Origin: Myxococcales bacterium
GTDB taxonomy: Bacteria; Myxococcota_A; Polyangia; Polyangiales; Ga0077539
Direction: 5' to 3'
Assembly (NCBI GenBank): GCA_013298625.1
Contig: JAAFIF010000056.1
Location: 1-62,539, forward strand
DNA: 62,539 nucleotides
Translations under genes and position numbers: made by a program
In this document: positions 50,130 to 58,341 of the stretch, in pieces
Layout: the number at the start of each line of letters is the position of its first letter
How positions within the stretch are numbered: position 1 is the stretch's first letter
Notes under the pieces: model-generated
What the model saw: the letters and a program-made list of their open reading frames with translations, nothing else
Told to the model about the DNA's origin: nothing
The model's database searches: none

Positions 50130-53100
50130 TGTTGGGCTCGAAGAAGATCACGCTGCTCGCCCTCGCTGCAGCTTCGTTCGCCGCGGTCACGAGCGGCTCT
50201 CTCGACGCGCGGGCGCAAGTGCTCGTCCGTCGCATCACCAGCGGCCCGGTCTCTGGGCTCGAGCTGTCGATCGAGGGCCCCACGCGCGCCGTCCGCGGAG
50301 GCCGCGTGCAGTGGCAGCTCGCTGTGCACGAAGTCACGGGGCTCTCTTCGCTGCGCGCTGCTCCCGGCGCGCGATTGCGCGTCCTGAGCACGCTCTCGCG
50401 CGAGCGAGCGATGGCCGAGGCGACCGCGGACGCGATGGGCAGGGCGCAGCTCGGGTTCGACGTTCCGCTCGACGCGCCGAGCTCGTTTCACGTGGTGTTC
50501 GAGGCGATCTCTCGCAGCAACATCCGGCGCCAATTCGACCTGGACGTGACCGTCGAAGCGGGCCGCGCCCTTCGCGTGTACAGCGATCGAACGAGCGTTC
50601 GACCCGGCGGAGTCGTGCACGCGTGGTCCAGGCTCACGTCGACTGCGACGGGACGACCGCTCGCTGAAGAGCCGGTGACCCTGGCGCTGTACGACGGTCG
50701 AGGCCGATCGATCGGGTCGCGCTTCGAGGCTCGCACCGACGCGCGCGGCGTGGTCGTGCACGGGTTTACGCTGCCGCGAGGCATCATCGGCGCATACTCG
50801 ATCCGCGCTTCGCACCGCTCGGAGCACGAGTCGCTCAGCGCGTCGCGGTCGGTCACCGCGCAGCTCAACAGCGCTGCGCCGCTGATCGTGCGCGCGGCGC
50901 CCGAGCAGTCCATGACGCCGCCCGAGCAGCTCGTGCGGATTCTGGTCACGGTGCGCACCGCCGACGGTCGGCCCGTCGAAGGAGCGATCGTTCGGTCCCC
51001 GAGGATTCCGCGGCTGCCGAGGCAGGCTGAAGAGCCGACGGTGCGCACGGACGCGCGCGGGATCGCGCACTTTCAATTCACCGCGCCGCAGCTGCCGACG
51101 GGCTCTGCGCCCATCGACCTCAACACCAGCGTGACGGCGTCGCGCGTGGGCATCGGCGAGGCGAGCGCGATGGCCACGGTGCGCGTCGCGCGCGCAGGGC
51201 TCTACGGCGCCGCGTCGGTCGAAGGCCGCTCGCTCGTCGAAGGCCTGCCCGGAAAGATCTACGCCCGCGTCGTGCGCCCCGACGGCTCCCCCGCGGGGGC
51301 CGGCGTGACCGTGGCGCTCTCGGGGCCGCGCTTCGGGCGCGGAGTGCGGGGCACGACCGACGCCGACGGGGTCGCGGTGCTGGACGTCACGCTCGGCGCG
51401 CAGCCGCGGCCCGCGCGGCCGGTCGCGCGGCGTCCGTCGGCCGAGGATGACCTCGAGGCGGAGTTCTCTGGGCAATCAGAGCCCGAGCCGCAGGACCCCT
51501 GCGGAGGGACCACCGCGACGAGCTTCGAGCTCTCGTTCGAGGAGGGGCCCGTGCGGGGGAGCTTGAATTCGTGTGCGCCCATCGAGCCCGACGGGACGCT
51601 GCGCGTGCGCGTGCGCGAGGGAGCGCTCGTGACCGCGGGCAGCGAGCTTCACGCGACGATCAACCGATTGCAGTCCGTGGCGCGGCTGCCCGTGCACGTG
51701 GTGCTGCTCGCTACGCAGGGCAGCTCGGTGGTCCCTGTCGCGGGCGCGATCGCCGCGGCGGGCTCGGACGAAGTGACCCTGCGCGTGCCCGAAGGGACGA
51801 CGGGGCTCTTGCTCGTGCGCGCGCGGCCGCTGTGGGGCGCCGTCGGCGAGCCCCTCCTCGGCGGCAGCACGGCGGTGTGGAGCTACGTCGGGCAGCGCGC
51901 CTCGCTCTCGATCACGCAGGCGAGCGGAGCGATGGTTCAGCTCGACCCTGGCCAGAGCGCGGACCTCGGCGCGATGCTCTCGATCGTCCCGAGGGAGCAG
52001 GGCGAGTCGCTGCTGCAGCTGTTGCGCAGCGAGGATCGCAGCGGCGGGCTCGGCGATCTGCGGGTGGACTTCGCGCGCGCGGGCGCTGCGTTGATCGCTG
52101 GGGCGGTGGCCAATCAAGTGCGGCGCGACGAGAGCGTGCAGGCGCTGTTGCGCGGCGGGCGGCTCGTCGAGCTTCCCGCACCCGAAGAGCCCGCGGCGTG
52201 GGGGACCCTTCGCGATCCGTTTAGGGCCTCGGCGCGCTTCGTCGAGGGGCGGCTCGCGTTGATCTTTCAGCGCATCGAGAACCACGTGGCGAACATGGCG
52301 CGCACGCGTCGCGCGGACGTGGGGCAGCGCAACGGCGCGCGCTGGGAGTTCAACCGAGAGATCTTCGACGCGATTTTGCGCTCGGACGGCTCGGACTCGT
52401 CGGGAGGCGCGCGCAACCTCGGCGGCGCGCCCATGACGATCGACGACCTGCGTCGGTTGGACGCGGCGTTTACCTTCGACAACGTTGCGCGGAGGATCAC
52501 GCGCAAGCGGATGTTCACGCTGCTCGTGGCGCTGCGTCAGTTCGTGAACCAGCACTCGTTGGACTTGCGGTGGTCGTGGCGCGGAGACCCCACGGTGTGG
52601 CTGCGGCAGATCGCGAGCAGCGGAGAGTTCAGCGTCGAGGACGCCGACGGAAACACGACGACGATCGAGGCGAACGACATGGTCGACGGGTGGGGCAATC
52701 GCTTCGTCCTGCGGCCTGCGGGCGGGGGGCGCTCGCGGTTCTCGTTCTTGTCGCCCGTGGGTGGCTACGACCTGGTGAGCCCTGGGCCCGACGAGCGCAT
52801 CGGAACGGCCGACGACGTCGTCAACCCCTTCGCGCGCGTGCTCCCTTCGGGCGGCGCGTACGCGAGGGCTGTGGACGAAGACGGGCTGATCGCTCGGCTC
52901 AGCGGCGTCGAGCTCGGCCGCGCGACGATCGCTCGCTTGAGCTCTGTCTTCGAGTCCGAAATCGAGACCGACTACTCGGACTCCGAAGAGACCACGGATG
53001 GCGGCGGCGCGGGCCAGGGCCCCAATTGGAACGCGCTCCCCACGCGCTTCGCCACGGATCCCTTCGCCCTCGCGCTCGTGCGCCCGGCGAGCGACGCCGA

Positions 53101-55096
53101 CGCGGTGCACCGCTCGCTCGACACCGTGCGCGGCAGCACCGACGTGCGCGTGACCGTCGACGACGAGCCCCGAACGTGGGTCGCGATCGCCCACGCGCTC
53201 GGCGCCGACGGCTCGTCGGCGTACGCGACGCGGCCCTTCGTCGCGGGTACTCCGCTGCTGATTTCGCTGCCGATTTCGCCGCGCAACGACGAGCTGCGCC
53301 CGCCCGTTCCGCGCGTCCGCGTGGGCGAGCCCATCGAGGTCGTCGCGACCGTGAGCAACCTGCACACGGGCGACCGCCGCTTGACGGTGACCGCCGTCGG
53401 CGAGGGCAGCGCGCGCGTGACCGCGGCCAACGCGCTGCAAGTGGGCGCGGGGCAGAGCGCGGAGCTTCCGCTGCGCATCGAGGCCACCACCGCGGGGGCC
53501 GGCGCGGTTCGCTTGGAGATCCGCGATGAATCCGGCGCGCTCTTGCGCTCGACCCGCGCCGCCGTCCTCGCGGACTACGGCGGGCTCTCGCTGCGCGAAG
53601 ACGCGATGAGCATCGCGATGGGGACGGACCTCTCGCTGCGCGCCGCGCTGCCGTCGGACGCTCGCGACGCGCGCGCTCGGCTGGTGATCGAAGCGCCCTC
53701 GGCGCTCGCGGACGACCCCGAGCTCGACCGCGTTCGACGCACGGATCCCGCGCTGATCGCGTGGTCCTACACGCTCGCGGGCCGCGCGATGCCTCGCTCG
53801 CTGATCGACGGGCTCTTCTCTGCGCAGAGCCCTGGCGGCGACGTCACGGGCGACTCGTTCGGGCGCTCGCCCAACGCTTCTCCGCTGCTCTCGACGGCGT
53901 GCGCGCTGGTCGTGTGGGCGGCGGCCGAAGAGGACGACACGCAGTCGCACACGGCGCTCGCGCAGGCGCGCGCTCGGATCGCGTCGCTGCGCGCTGCGTT
54001 GCCCGACAGCGACCCGACAGCGGGGCGGGTTCGCGCGGACGCTGCTGCGTTGGCCGCGCTCGCGACGGGCGCGCCGAGCGCGCCAGGAGAGATGGGCGCG
54101 GACCCGGTCGAGGCGTTCGCGGCGAGCGCGAGAGAGACCTTGCGCTCGATTCATCAGTCGCACACCGCGCAGCCGACGCTGCTCGCGCGCGCGGCGGCGG
54201 CGTTGTTGCTCGCGGATCCTGCGGACGCGCGCGGACGACAGATGTACGAGCGGGCCAAGCAGTCCGTCGTGGACGAGGGCGCGCGCGGAGCGCTGGTGGC
54301 CGCGGGCGAGGGGCGCGTGCGGCTCGAAGAGGTGCTCGCGGCGAGCGCGGCCATGGCGATCGCAGCCCAGCAGCGCGGGGACATCGCGCTGGCGCAGAAG
54401 CTCGGTCGCGGGGTCGCTGTGCGCGGTCACCTGGCCATGCGCGCGGGCGGCGAAGTGGCGTTTTGGTTTCTCGCGGACGCGGCGTTTGGTGTGTTCGGGC
54501 TCGAGACGGCGACGAGCGCGCGCGTGGTGATCGACGGCGTCTCGCGGGAGGTCGCGTTGAGCGACGGCCGCGCGGTGCTGCCGCTCGAGGCGGGGACGGA
54601 CTCGGTGAGCGTGCGGCTGCCGAGCGCGACGAGCACGCTGATGGCGCGGTGGGAGGTCCTCTACGACCGCGTCGCGACGGCGCGGCAAGAGGGACCTGTG
54701 TCGCTCGCGGTGCAGGGTGACGTGGGCTACAGCGGCGAGCGCGCGGCGCTGGAGCTATTGGTGACAGGGACGAGCCAGACGGCCGCGCAGCGAGTGGTGC
54801 TGGAGATTCAGCTTCCGGCGGGCTCGGTGCTCGACGCCAACGCGCTCGCGACGCTGCGCTCGGTGAGCAGCGCAGAGATGCGCGACGGCGGGCTGCTGCG
54901 AATGATCCTCCCGACGATCGCGAAGGATCAGGCCATCACGATCCCCCTGGCGCTGCGCTGGATGCTTCGCGGAACGGTCTCTGGCCTCGGCGTCGTCGCC
55001 TACGCTGAAGACCGCCCGACGCGGCTGACGGTGTTGCCCGCGCGGCCGTTCGAGCTGCGCGCGCGCCCCGAGCGCGCCGAACCCGCGGCGCGCTGA
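50129..55096 (+). CDS. alpha-2-macroglobulin-like protein with GspG-like insert (copy 2)
   Basis: A 1655-residue paralogue of copy 1, starting at ATG 50129 with GGAGG at 50117-50121. Signal peptide about 1-29 (LDARAQ). MG-type domains: YSDRTSVRPGGVVHAWSRL near 150. The insert carries GWGNRFVLRPAGGG (854) and GYDLVSPGPDERIGTADDVV (879-898), preceded by a helix region RRITRKRMFTLLVALRQFVNQ. The A2M core (FVAGTPLLISLPISPRNDEL and VRVGEPIEVVATVSNLHTG) is near 1030-1100. No CxEQ thioester. A short Gly-rich linker replaces the long one of copy 1. Both copies share a Cys-TATSF motif. The copies are coupled by a one-base stop/start overlap and probably form equal amounts of two partners. Confidence 0.87.
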   Translation: MLGSKKITLLALAAASFAAVTSGSLDARAQVLVRRITSGPVSGLELSIEGPTRAVRGGRVQWQLAVHEVTGLSSLRAAPGARLRVLSTLSRERAMAEATADAMGRAQLGFDVPLDAPSSFHVVFEAISRSNIRRQFDLDVTVEAGRALRVYSDRTSVRPGGVVHAWSRLTSTATGRPLAEEPVTLALYDGRGRSIGSRFEARTDARGVVVHGFTLPRGIIGAYSIRASHRSEHESLSASRSVTAQLNSAAPLIVRAAPEQSMTPPEQLVRILVTVRTADGRPVEGAIVRSPRIPRLPRQAEEPTVRTDARGIAHFQFTAPQLPTGSAPIDLNTSVTASRVGIGEASAMATVRVARAGLYGAASVEGRSLVEGLPGKIYARVVRPDGSPAGAGVTVALSGPRFGRGVRGTTDADGVAVLDVTLGAQPRPARPVARRPSAEDDLEAEFSGQSEPEPQDPCGGTTATSFELSFEEGPVRGSLNSCAPIEPDGTLRVRVREGALVTAGSELHATINRLQSVARLPVHVVLLATQGSSVVPVAGAIAAAGSDEVTLRVPEGTTGLLLVRARPLWGAVGEPLLGGSTAVWSYVGQRASLSITQASGAMVQLDPGQSADLGAMLSIVPREQGESLLQLLRSEDRSGGLGDLRVDFARAGAALIAGAVANQVRRDESVQALLRGGRLVELPAPEEPAAWGTLRDPFRASARFVEGRLALIFQRIENHVANMARTRRADVGQRNGARWEFNREIFDAILRSDGSDSSGGARNLGGAPMTIDDLRRLDAAFTFDNVARRITRKRMFTLLVALRQFVNQHSLDLRWSWRGDPTVWLRQIASSGEFSVEDADGNTTTIEANDMVDGWGNRFVLRPAGGGRSRFSFLSPVGGYDLVSPGPDERIGTADDVVNPFARVLPSGGAYARAVDEDGLIARLSGVELGRATIARLSSVFESEIETDYSDSEETTDGGGAGQGPNWNALPTRFATDPFALALVRPASDADAVHRSLDTVRGSTDVRVTVDDEPRTWVAIAHALGADGSSAYATRPFVAGTPLLISLPISPRNDELRPPVPRVRVGEPIEVVATVSNLHTGDRRLTVTAVGEGSARVTAANALQVGAGQSAELPLRIEATTAGAGAVRLEIRDESGALLRSTRAAVLADYGGLSLREDAMSIAMGTDLSLRAALPSDARDARARLVIEAPSALADDPELDRVRRTDPALIAWSYTLAGRAMPRSLIDGLFSAQSPGGDVTGDSFGRSPNASPLLSTACALVVWAAAEEDDTQSHTALAQARARIASLRAALPDSDPTAGRVRADAAALAALATGAPSAPGEMGADPVEAFAASARETLRSIHQSHTAQPTLLARAAAALLLADPADARGRQMYERAKQSVVDEGARGALVAAGEGRVRLEEVLAASAAMAIAAQQRGDIALAQKLGRGVAVRGHLAMRAGGEVAFWFLADAAFGVFGLETATSARVVIDGVSREVALSDGRAVLPLEAGTDSVSVRLPSATSTLMARWEVLYDRVATARQEGPVSLAVQGDVGYSGERAALELLVTGTSQTAAQRVVLEIQLPAGSVLDANALATLRSVSSAEMRDGGLLRMILPTIAKDQAITIPLALRWMLRGTVSGLGVVAYAEDRPTRLTVLPARPFELRARPERAEPAAR

Positions 55097-55145
55097 GTCA
55101 ACGCGAGGGGTGGGGCGTTGCGTGTGGGGGGGAGGCGCTGCGACA

Positions 55146-55793
55146 ATGGGCGCTGCAATGAGTCGCAGCACGGTTTCGCTGGGCGCGCGGGTGTTTGCGC
55201 CGTTGTTGGCGCTGTCGGTCGCGCTGAGCGCGGCAGAGAGCAGCGCGACGACGGTGGTCCCCGTGACGGTCGAGCAGCTCTCGCGGCGGGCGGACGTGGT
55301 GGTGGTCGCGACCGTGCGATCGACGCGCGCGCTGTGGGAGGGGCGCTTGATCGTGACGGACTGCGAGCTCGAGGTGCGCGTGGCGATGAAGGGCGCGCTG
55401 GCGCCGGGGCAGACGTTGACCCTGCGTGTTCCGGGCGGGGTGATCGGTGATCTCGGGCAGACGATCCCGGGCGTCCCGCGGCTCGATCGCGGAGAGACCG
55501 TGGTGGCCTTCGTCACGCGCGCCGAGGATCGCCCCGCGGGGCTCTACTACCTCACGCATTTGACCGCGTCGATTCTGCCCGTTTCGCTGACGGGCACCGC
55601 GAGCACGCCGAGCGCAGCGCTGGTCGTGCGACCGACGGCCGAAGGGATGACCGTGGCGCCTGCGCCCGCTCCCACCGGCGCCAGCACCAACACGAATGCG
55701 ACGACGCGCGCGCGCGCTGCGGCGACGACGGTGATGACTCGCGCGGGGATGACCCTCGAGCGGCTGGCCGCGGTCGTGAGGGAGTCGCGATGA
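55146..55793 (+). CDS. small exported protein preceding the matrixin gene
   Basis: About 215 residues from ATG 55146, which has GGAGG ten bases upstream (ATG 55158 is the alternative). A signal peptide (about 10-38, LLALSVALSAAESSA) is followed by a beta-strand-rich domain beginning VVPVTVEQLSRRADVVVVATV and LIVTDCELEVRVAMKGAL. In other bacteria such 'ADVVVVG.V' domains sit beside or in front of metalloproteases. The C-terminal 60 residues are Ala/Thr-rich. Its stop overlaps the next ATG (ATGA), so it is translationally coupled to the matrixin. No firm family. Confidence 0.7.
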   Translation: MGAAMSRSTVSLGARVFAPLLALSVALSAAESSATTVVPVTVEQLSRRADVVVVATVRSTRALWEGRLIVTDCELEVRVAMKGALAPGQTLTLRVPGGVIGDLGQTIPGVPRLDRGETVVAFVTRAEDRPAGLYYLTHLTASILPVSLTGTASTPSAALVVRPTAEGMTVAPAPAPTGASTNTNATTRARAAATTVMTRAGMTLERLAAVVRESR

Positions 55794-56713
55794 GAGCGCT
55801 CTTCGCTGCGGGAATCCTCGCGTTGAGCGCCGCCCTGGTCGCCCCCGACGCGAGCGCGTGGTGTCGCACGTCCACGGTCCGCCCTGCGCCCGGCGAGTGC
55901 TCGGACATGGGAACGCCCCTCATGTGGTGCTCGGCGTGCGTGGGCTTGTCGGTCAACGTCGAGGGCTCGTTGGACATCCCCCTCGAGACGGTGCGCACCG
56001 AAGCGGCAGCCGCAGCAGCGCGGTGGCGCGACGCGCCGTGCCCGGGCGAGCTGATGGACCCGCCCATGTTCGAGCTGCGCGTCATCGATGACACGCGCGT
56101 GTTCTCGGGGATCAATCACGGCGGGACCAACGCGAACGCCGTCTGGTTCAACTCGCTCTGGCGCGCGGACGCGCTGCATCGACCGGGCACGATCGCGATC
56201 ACCATCGTCTCGTTCGACCGTCGCACGGGAGAGATCCTCGACGCCGACGTCGAGCTCAACCAGAACACCGACCAGAACCCCAACGGGTTCGTGTTCTCGA
56301 CGGGCATGCCCGCGCCAGACACCGCGGATTTGCCCACGATTCTCACGCACGAGTTCGGTCACGCGCTCGGCCTCGGGCACAGCGACCAGGACCGCGCCGT
56401 GATGTGGCCCACCGCAGGAATGGGCGAGCAGCGCATCACGCTCAACACCGACGACGCCGAAGGCGTGTGCGACATCTACGCGTTGGACCGTCGGCCGAGC
56501 GCTCAGTGCGATCCGCCCGGGACGACCCAGCGGCCCGAGCTCACGTGCAACGACACTCCGTACGGGGGCTTCGCGCCGTCGGCGGACGGCGGCAGGGCGA
56601 TCGGCGGGTGCTCGGTGCTCCCGGGCTCGACGGGGCGCTCGCGCCCTTGGATGACCGCCCTGCTCGCAGCGGGCGCGATCGTGGCGTCGCGGCGTCGCTG
56701 GCGCCTGCGGTAG
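55790..56713 (+). CDS. matrixin-type zinc metalloprotease with MYXO-CTERM-like tail
   Basis: A 307-residue protein. Signal peptide 1-23 (LVAPDASAWC). The matrixin core includes VWFNSLWRADALHRPGTIAI and DADVELNQNT, with the zinc motif THEFGHALGLGHSD near 183-196 (HExxHxxGxxH), followed by an MWPTAGMGEQ Met-turn region. The C-terminus GGCSVLPGS, then a membrane helix WMTALLAAGAIVA and an Arg cluster RRRWRLR, matches the MYXO-CTERM sorting arrangement (Gly-Cys, helix, basic end) used for surface anchoring in myxobacteria. The 220-base gap after it shows only the promoter/leader of the sigma factor gene. Confidence 0.9.
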   Translation: MRALFAAGILALSAALVAPDASAWCRTSTVRPAPGECSDMGTPLMWCSACVGLSVNVEGSLDIPLETVRTEAAAAAARWRDAPCPGELMDPPMFELRVIDDTRVFSGINHGGTNANAVWFNSLWRADALHRPGTIAITIVSFDRRTGEILDADVELNQNTDQNPNGFVFSTGMPAPDTADLPTILTHEFGHALGLGHSDQDRAVMWPTAGMGEQRITLNTDDAEGVCDIYALDRRPSAQCDPPGTTQRPELTCNDTPYGGFAPSADGGRAIGGCSVLPGSTGRSRPWMTALLAAGAIVASRRRWRLR

Positions 56714-56933
56714 TCAGAGCACTGCGCTGGCCAGGCGTCTCCGAAGAAATGTCACTGGCGGCTACGGTTTCCGGGAAGGACTGGGACGTGTGAACCGTAC
56801 TCCACGAATGCAGAGGGGGAGTGTGCGCGCCGCTCGCGAAACTCCAGGTAAATTCGCGCAGGGGCGCTGAGCCAACGGGGGGATCGGTCGTCGGCACGCG
56901 TGCTGCTCTGGTGTCTGTCCGGAGTCACCGGCC

Positions 56934-57554
56934 ATGCAGCAAACCGCTTCGGACCTTTCTTCTCTCTCGGACGTCGCCCTGATCGATCGCCTGTTGGCGC
57001 ACGACGGACAGGCGTGGAGAGAGTTTGTTCGTCGCTACGACCGCCTCGTGTGGCGCTGCATCGCGAAGGTCACCGTGCGCTTCGCCACGGTCCTCGGCCC
57101 CGAGGACATCCGCGAAGTGCACGCCAACTTCTACGGCGCGCTGATGGCCAACGACCTGCACAAGCTGCGGATGTTCAAGCCCGAGAAGGGCAACAAGCTC
57201 GGGACGTGGATCGGCATGCTCGCGATCAACTGCGCCTGGGACTACCTGCGCACGGTCTCGCGCCAGCCCGTGGCCGATCCGGTCGCCATGGCCGAAGAGC
57301 GCGAGTGCGCCGCGCCAGACCCGTACGAGCAGACCGCGCAGCGCGAGGCGTGCGCGAAGGTCGAGCGCTTGCTCTCGCAGTTCTCGAGCAAGGACCGCAC
57401 GTTCGTGATGCTCTACTACGTCGAGAGCCGCTCGCCCGAAGAGATCGCCGACGAGATGGGCATCTCGGTGAAGACCGTCTACTCGAAGAAGCACAAGATC
57501 CGTACGCGGCTCGAGAAGCTGCTCGAGCAAGAGGGCCTCTCGCTCGCGGCCTAG
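56934..57554 (+). CDS. ECF-like RNA polymerase sigma factor
   Basis: A 206-residue protein with GGAG nine bases before the ATG. Region 2 spans about 30-100 (WREFVRRYDRLVWRCIAKV, LGTWIGMLAINCAWDYLR, which is RpoD-like region 2.3/2.4), and region 4 about 145-200 (FSSKDRTFVMLYYVESRSPEEIADEMGISVKTVYSKKHKIR). There is no region 1 or 3. It stands alone with no anti-sigma gene beside it, so its control is not visible; unusual ECF groups are common in myxobacteria. It could act on the surface genes upstream, but there is no direct evidence. Confidence 0.9.
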   Translation: MQQTASDLSSLSDVALIDRLLAHDGQAWREFVRRYDRLVWRCIAKVTVRFATVLGPEDIREVHANFYGALMANDLHKLRMFKPEKGNKLGTWIGMLAINCAWDYLRTVSRQPVADPVAMAEERECAAPDPYEQTAQREACAKVERLLSQFSSKDRTFVMLYYVESRSPEEIADEMGISVKTVYSKKHKIRTRLEKLLEQEGLSLAA

Positions 57555-57555
57555 C

Positions 57556-57601
57556 GCGTTCGCGCTTCGTCGATCACTGGCGTTCGCGCTTCGTCGATCA
57601 C
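57556..57601. repeat. tandem 22-bp repeat, period 24, between converging genes
   Basis: Two identical 22-base copies start at 57556 (GCGTTCGCGCTTCG...) and 57580, separated by 2 bases. They fill the gap between the sigma factor stop and the end of the NicO/HupE-like gene. The unit could be a remnant of duplication; there is no hairpin. Confidence 0.85.
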
Positions 57602-58341
57602 GCGCGATCGCGCAGACGACGCGCGGCGGCGACGAGGCTGATCGAGAGCGCGACGGCGAACAAGATCCACCCGATGGGGGCGCGGCGGGGAGCCTGCGGC
57701 GCGGGCGCTGATGGCGCTGCGCTCGGTCGAACACGAAACGTCGCAGCGTTCATGCGAAGCGTGACGCGCTCGCCCGCGGCGCGGCGCGCGAGGATCGAAG
57801 GGTCCGCGGCTCCTTCGAGGGTCTCGACCGCGACGAGCGCCGAGGCTTCTGCGCGCAGCTCTCTCCACCCCGCGCGATCACCGTAGCTCTCGTCGCGGAC
57901 GCTCACGGTGAACGCGCTGTTGGCGCGGGCGCCAGCGGGGCGCTCGACGCGCAGCTCGGCGAGCACGCGCAGCGTGTGCAGGTTGGCCTCGCCCTGGGCG
58001 ACCTCGAGGCTGCGCGCGACGACGCGAGGGCGCACTGCGACGCCGTCGATCGCCCACTGCCACTGACGCGCGAGCGTCTCGAACAGCGCGTCGAGGTAGC
58101 GCTCTCGCTCGGCGGGCAGCACCTGTCCGTCGCGGTCTGCGTCGAGGCGCGTGAGCTCGTCGGTCGTCGGGAGCTCGGCGAAATCCAGCACATACGCGAC
58201 GCGAGCGCCGCGCGCGTCGGGCTCGACGGCGAACAGTCGGTTCGTCGACGAGAGCCCAAACGGGTGCGCGCTGGCTGTCGAAGCGACGCTGAGCGCGGAC
58301 AGCGACAGCAGCGCGGCGGCGAGCCTCGCGCGCAGGGTCAT
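57598..58341 (-). CDS. exported protein like the N-terminal domain of NicO/HupE transporters
   Basis: A 247-residue protein. Signal peptide 1-25 (VASTASAHPFG). Residues about 26-185 resemble the periplasmic domain before nickel/cobalt NicO-type exporters: AHPFGLSSTNRLFAVEPDA, then VAYVLDFAELPTTDELTRLD, then DGQVLPAERERYLDAL. One helix (about 222-242, IGWILFAVALSISLVAA) and an Arg-rich tail follow, so the transporter's membrane domain is missing. It overlaps the FHA-GGDEF gene by ATGA on the minus strand and is the second gene of that pair. Function unknown; metal sensing is one option. Confidence 0.65.
   Translation of the reverse strand: MTLRARLAAALLSLSALSVASTASAHPFGLSSTNRLFAVEPDARGARVAYVLDFAELPTTDELTRLDADRDGQVLPAERERYLDALFETLARQWQWAIDGVAVRPRVVARSLEVAQGEANLHTLRVLAELRVERPAGARANSAFTVSVRDESYGDRAGWRELRAEASALVAVETLEGAADPSILARRAAGERVTLRMNAATFRVRPSAAPSAPAPQAPRRAPIGWILFAVALSISLVAAARRLRDRA

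Noticed and set aside
51476..54688. Minus-strand open frame of 1070 codons antisense to macroglobulin copy 2
   Set aside because: Same reason: no domain, composition typical of antisense frames in GC-rich DNA.
44877..55096. Thioester-type macroglobulins
   Set aside because: I looked for CxEQ/GCGEQ in both proteins and found none, so covalent trapping by a thioester is not supported.
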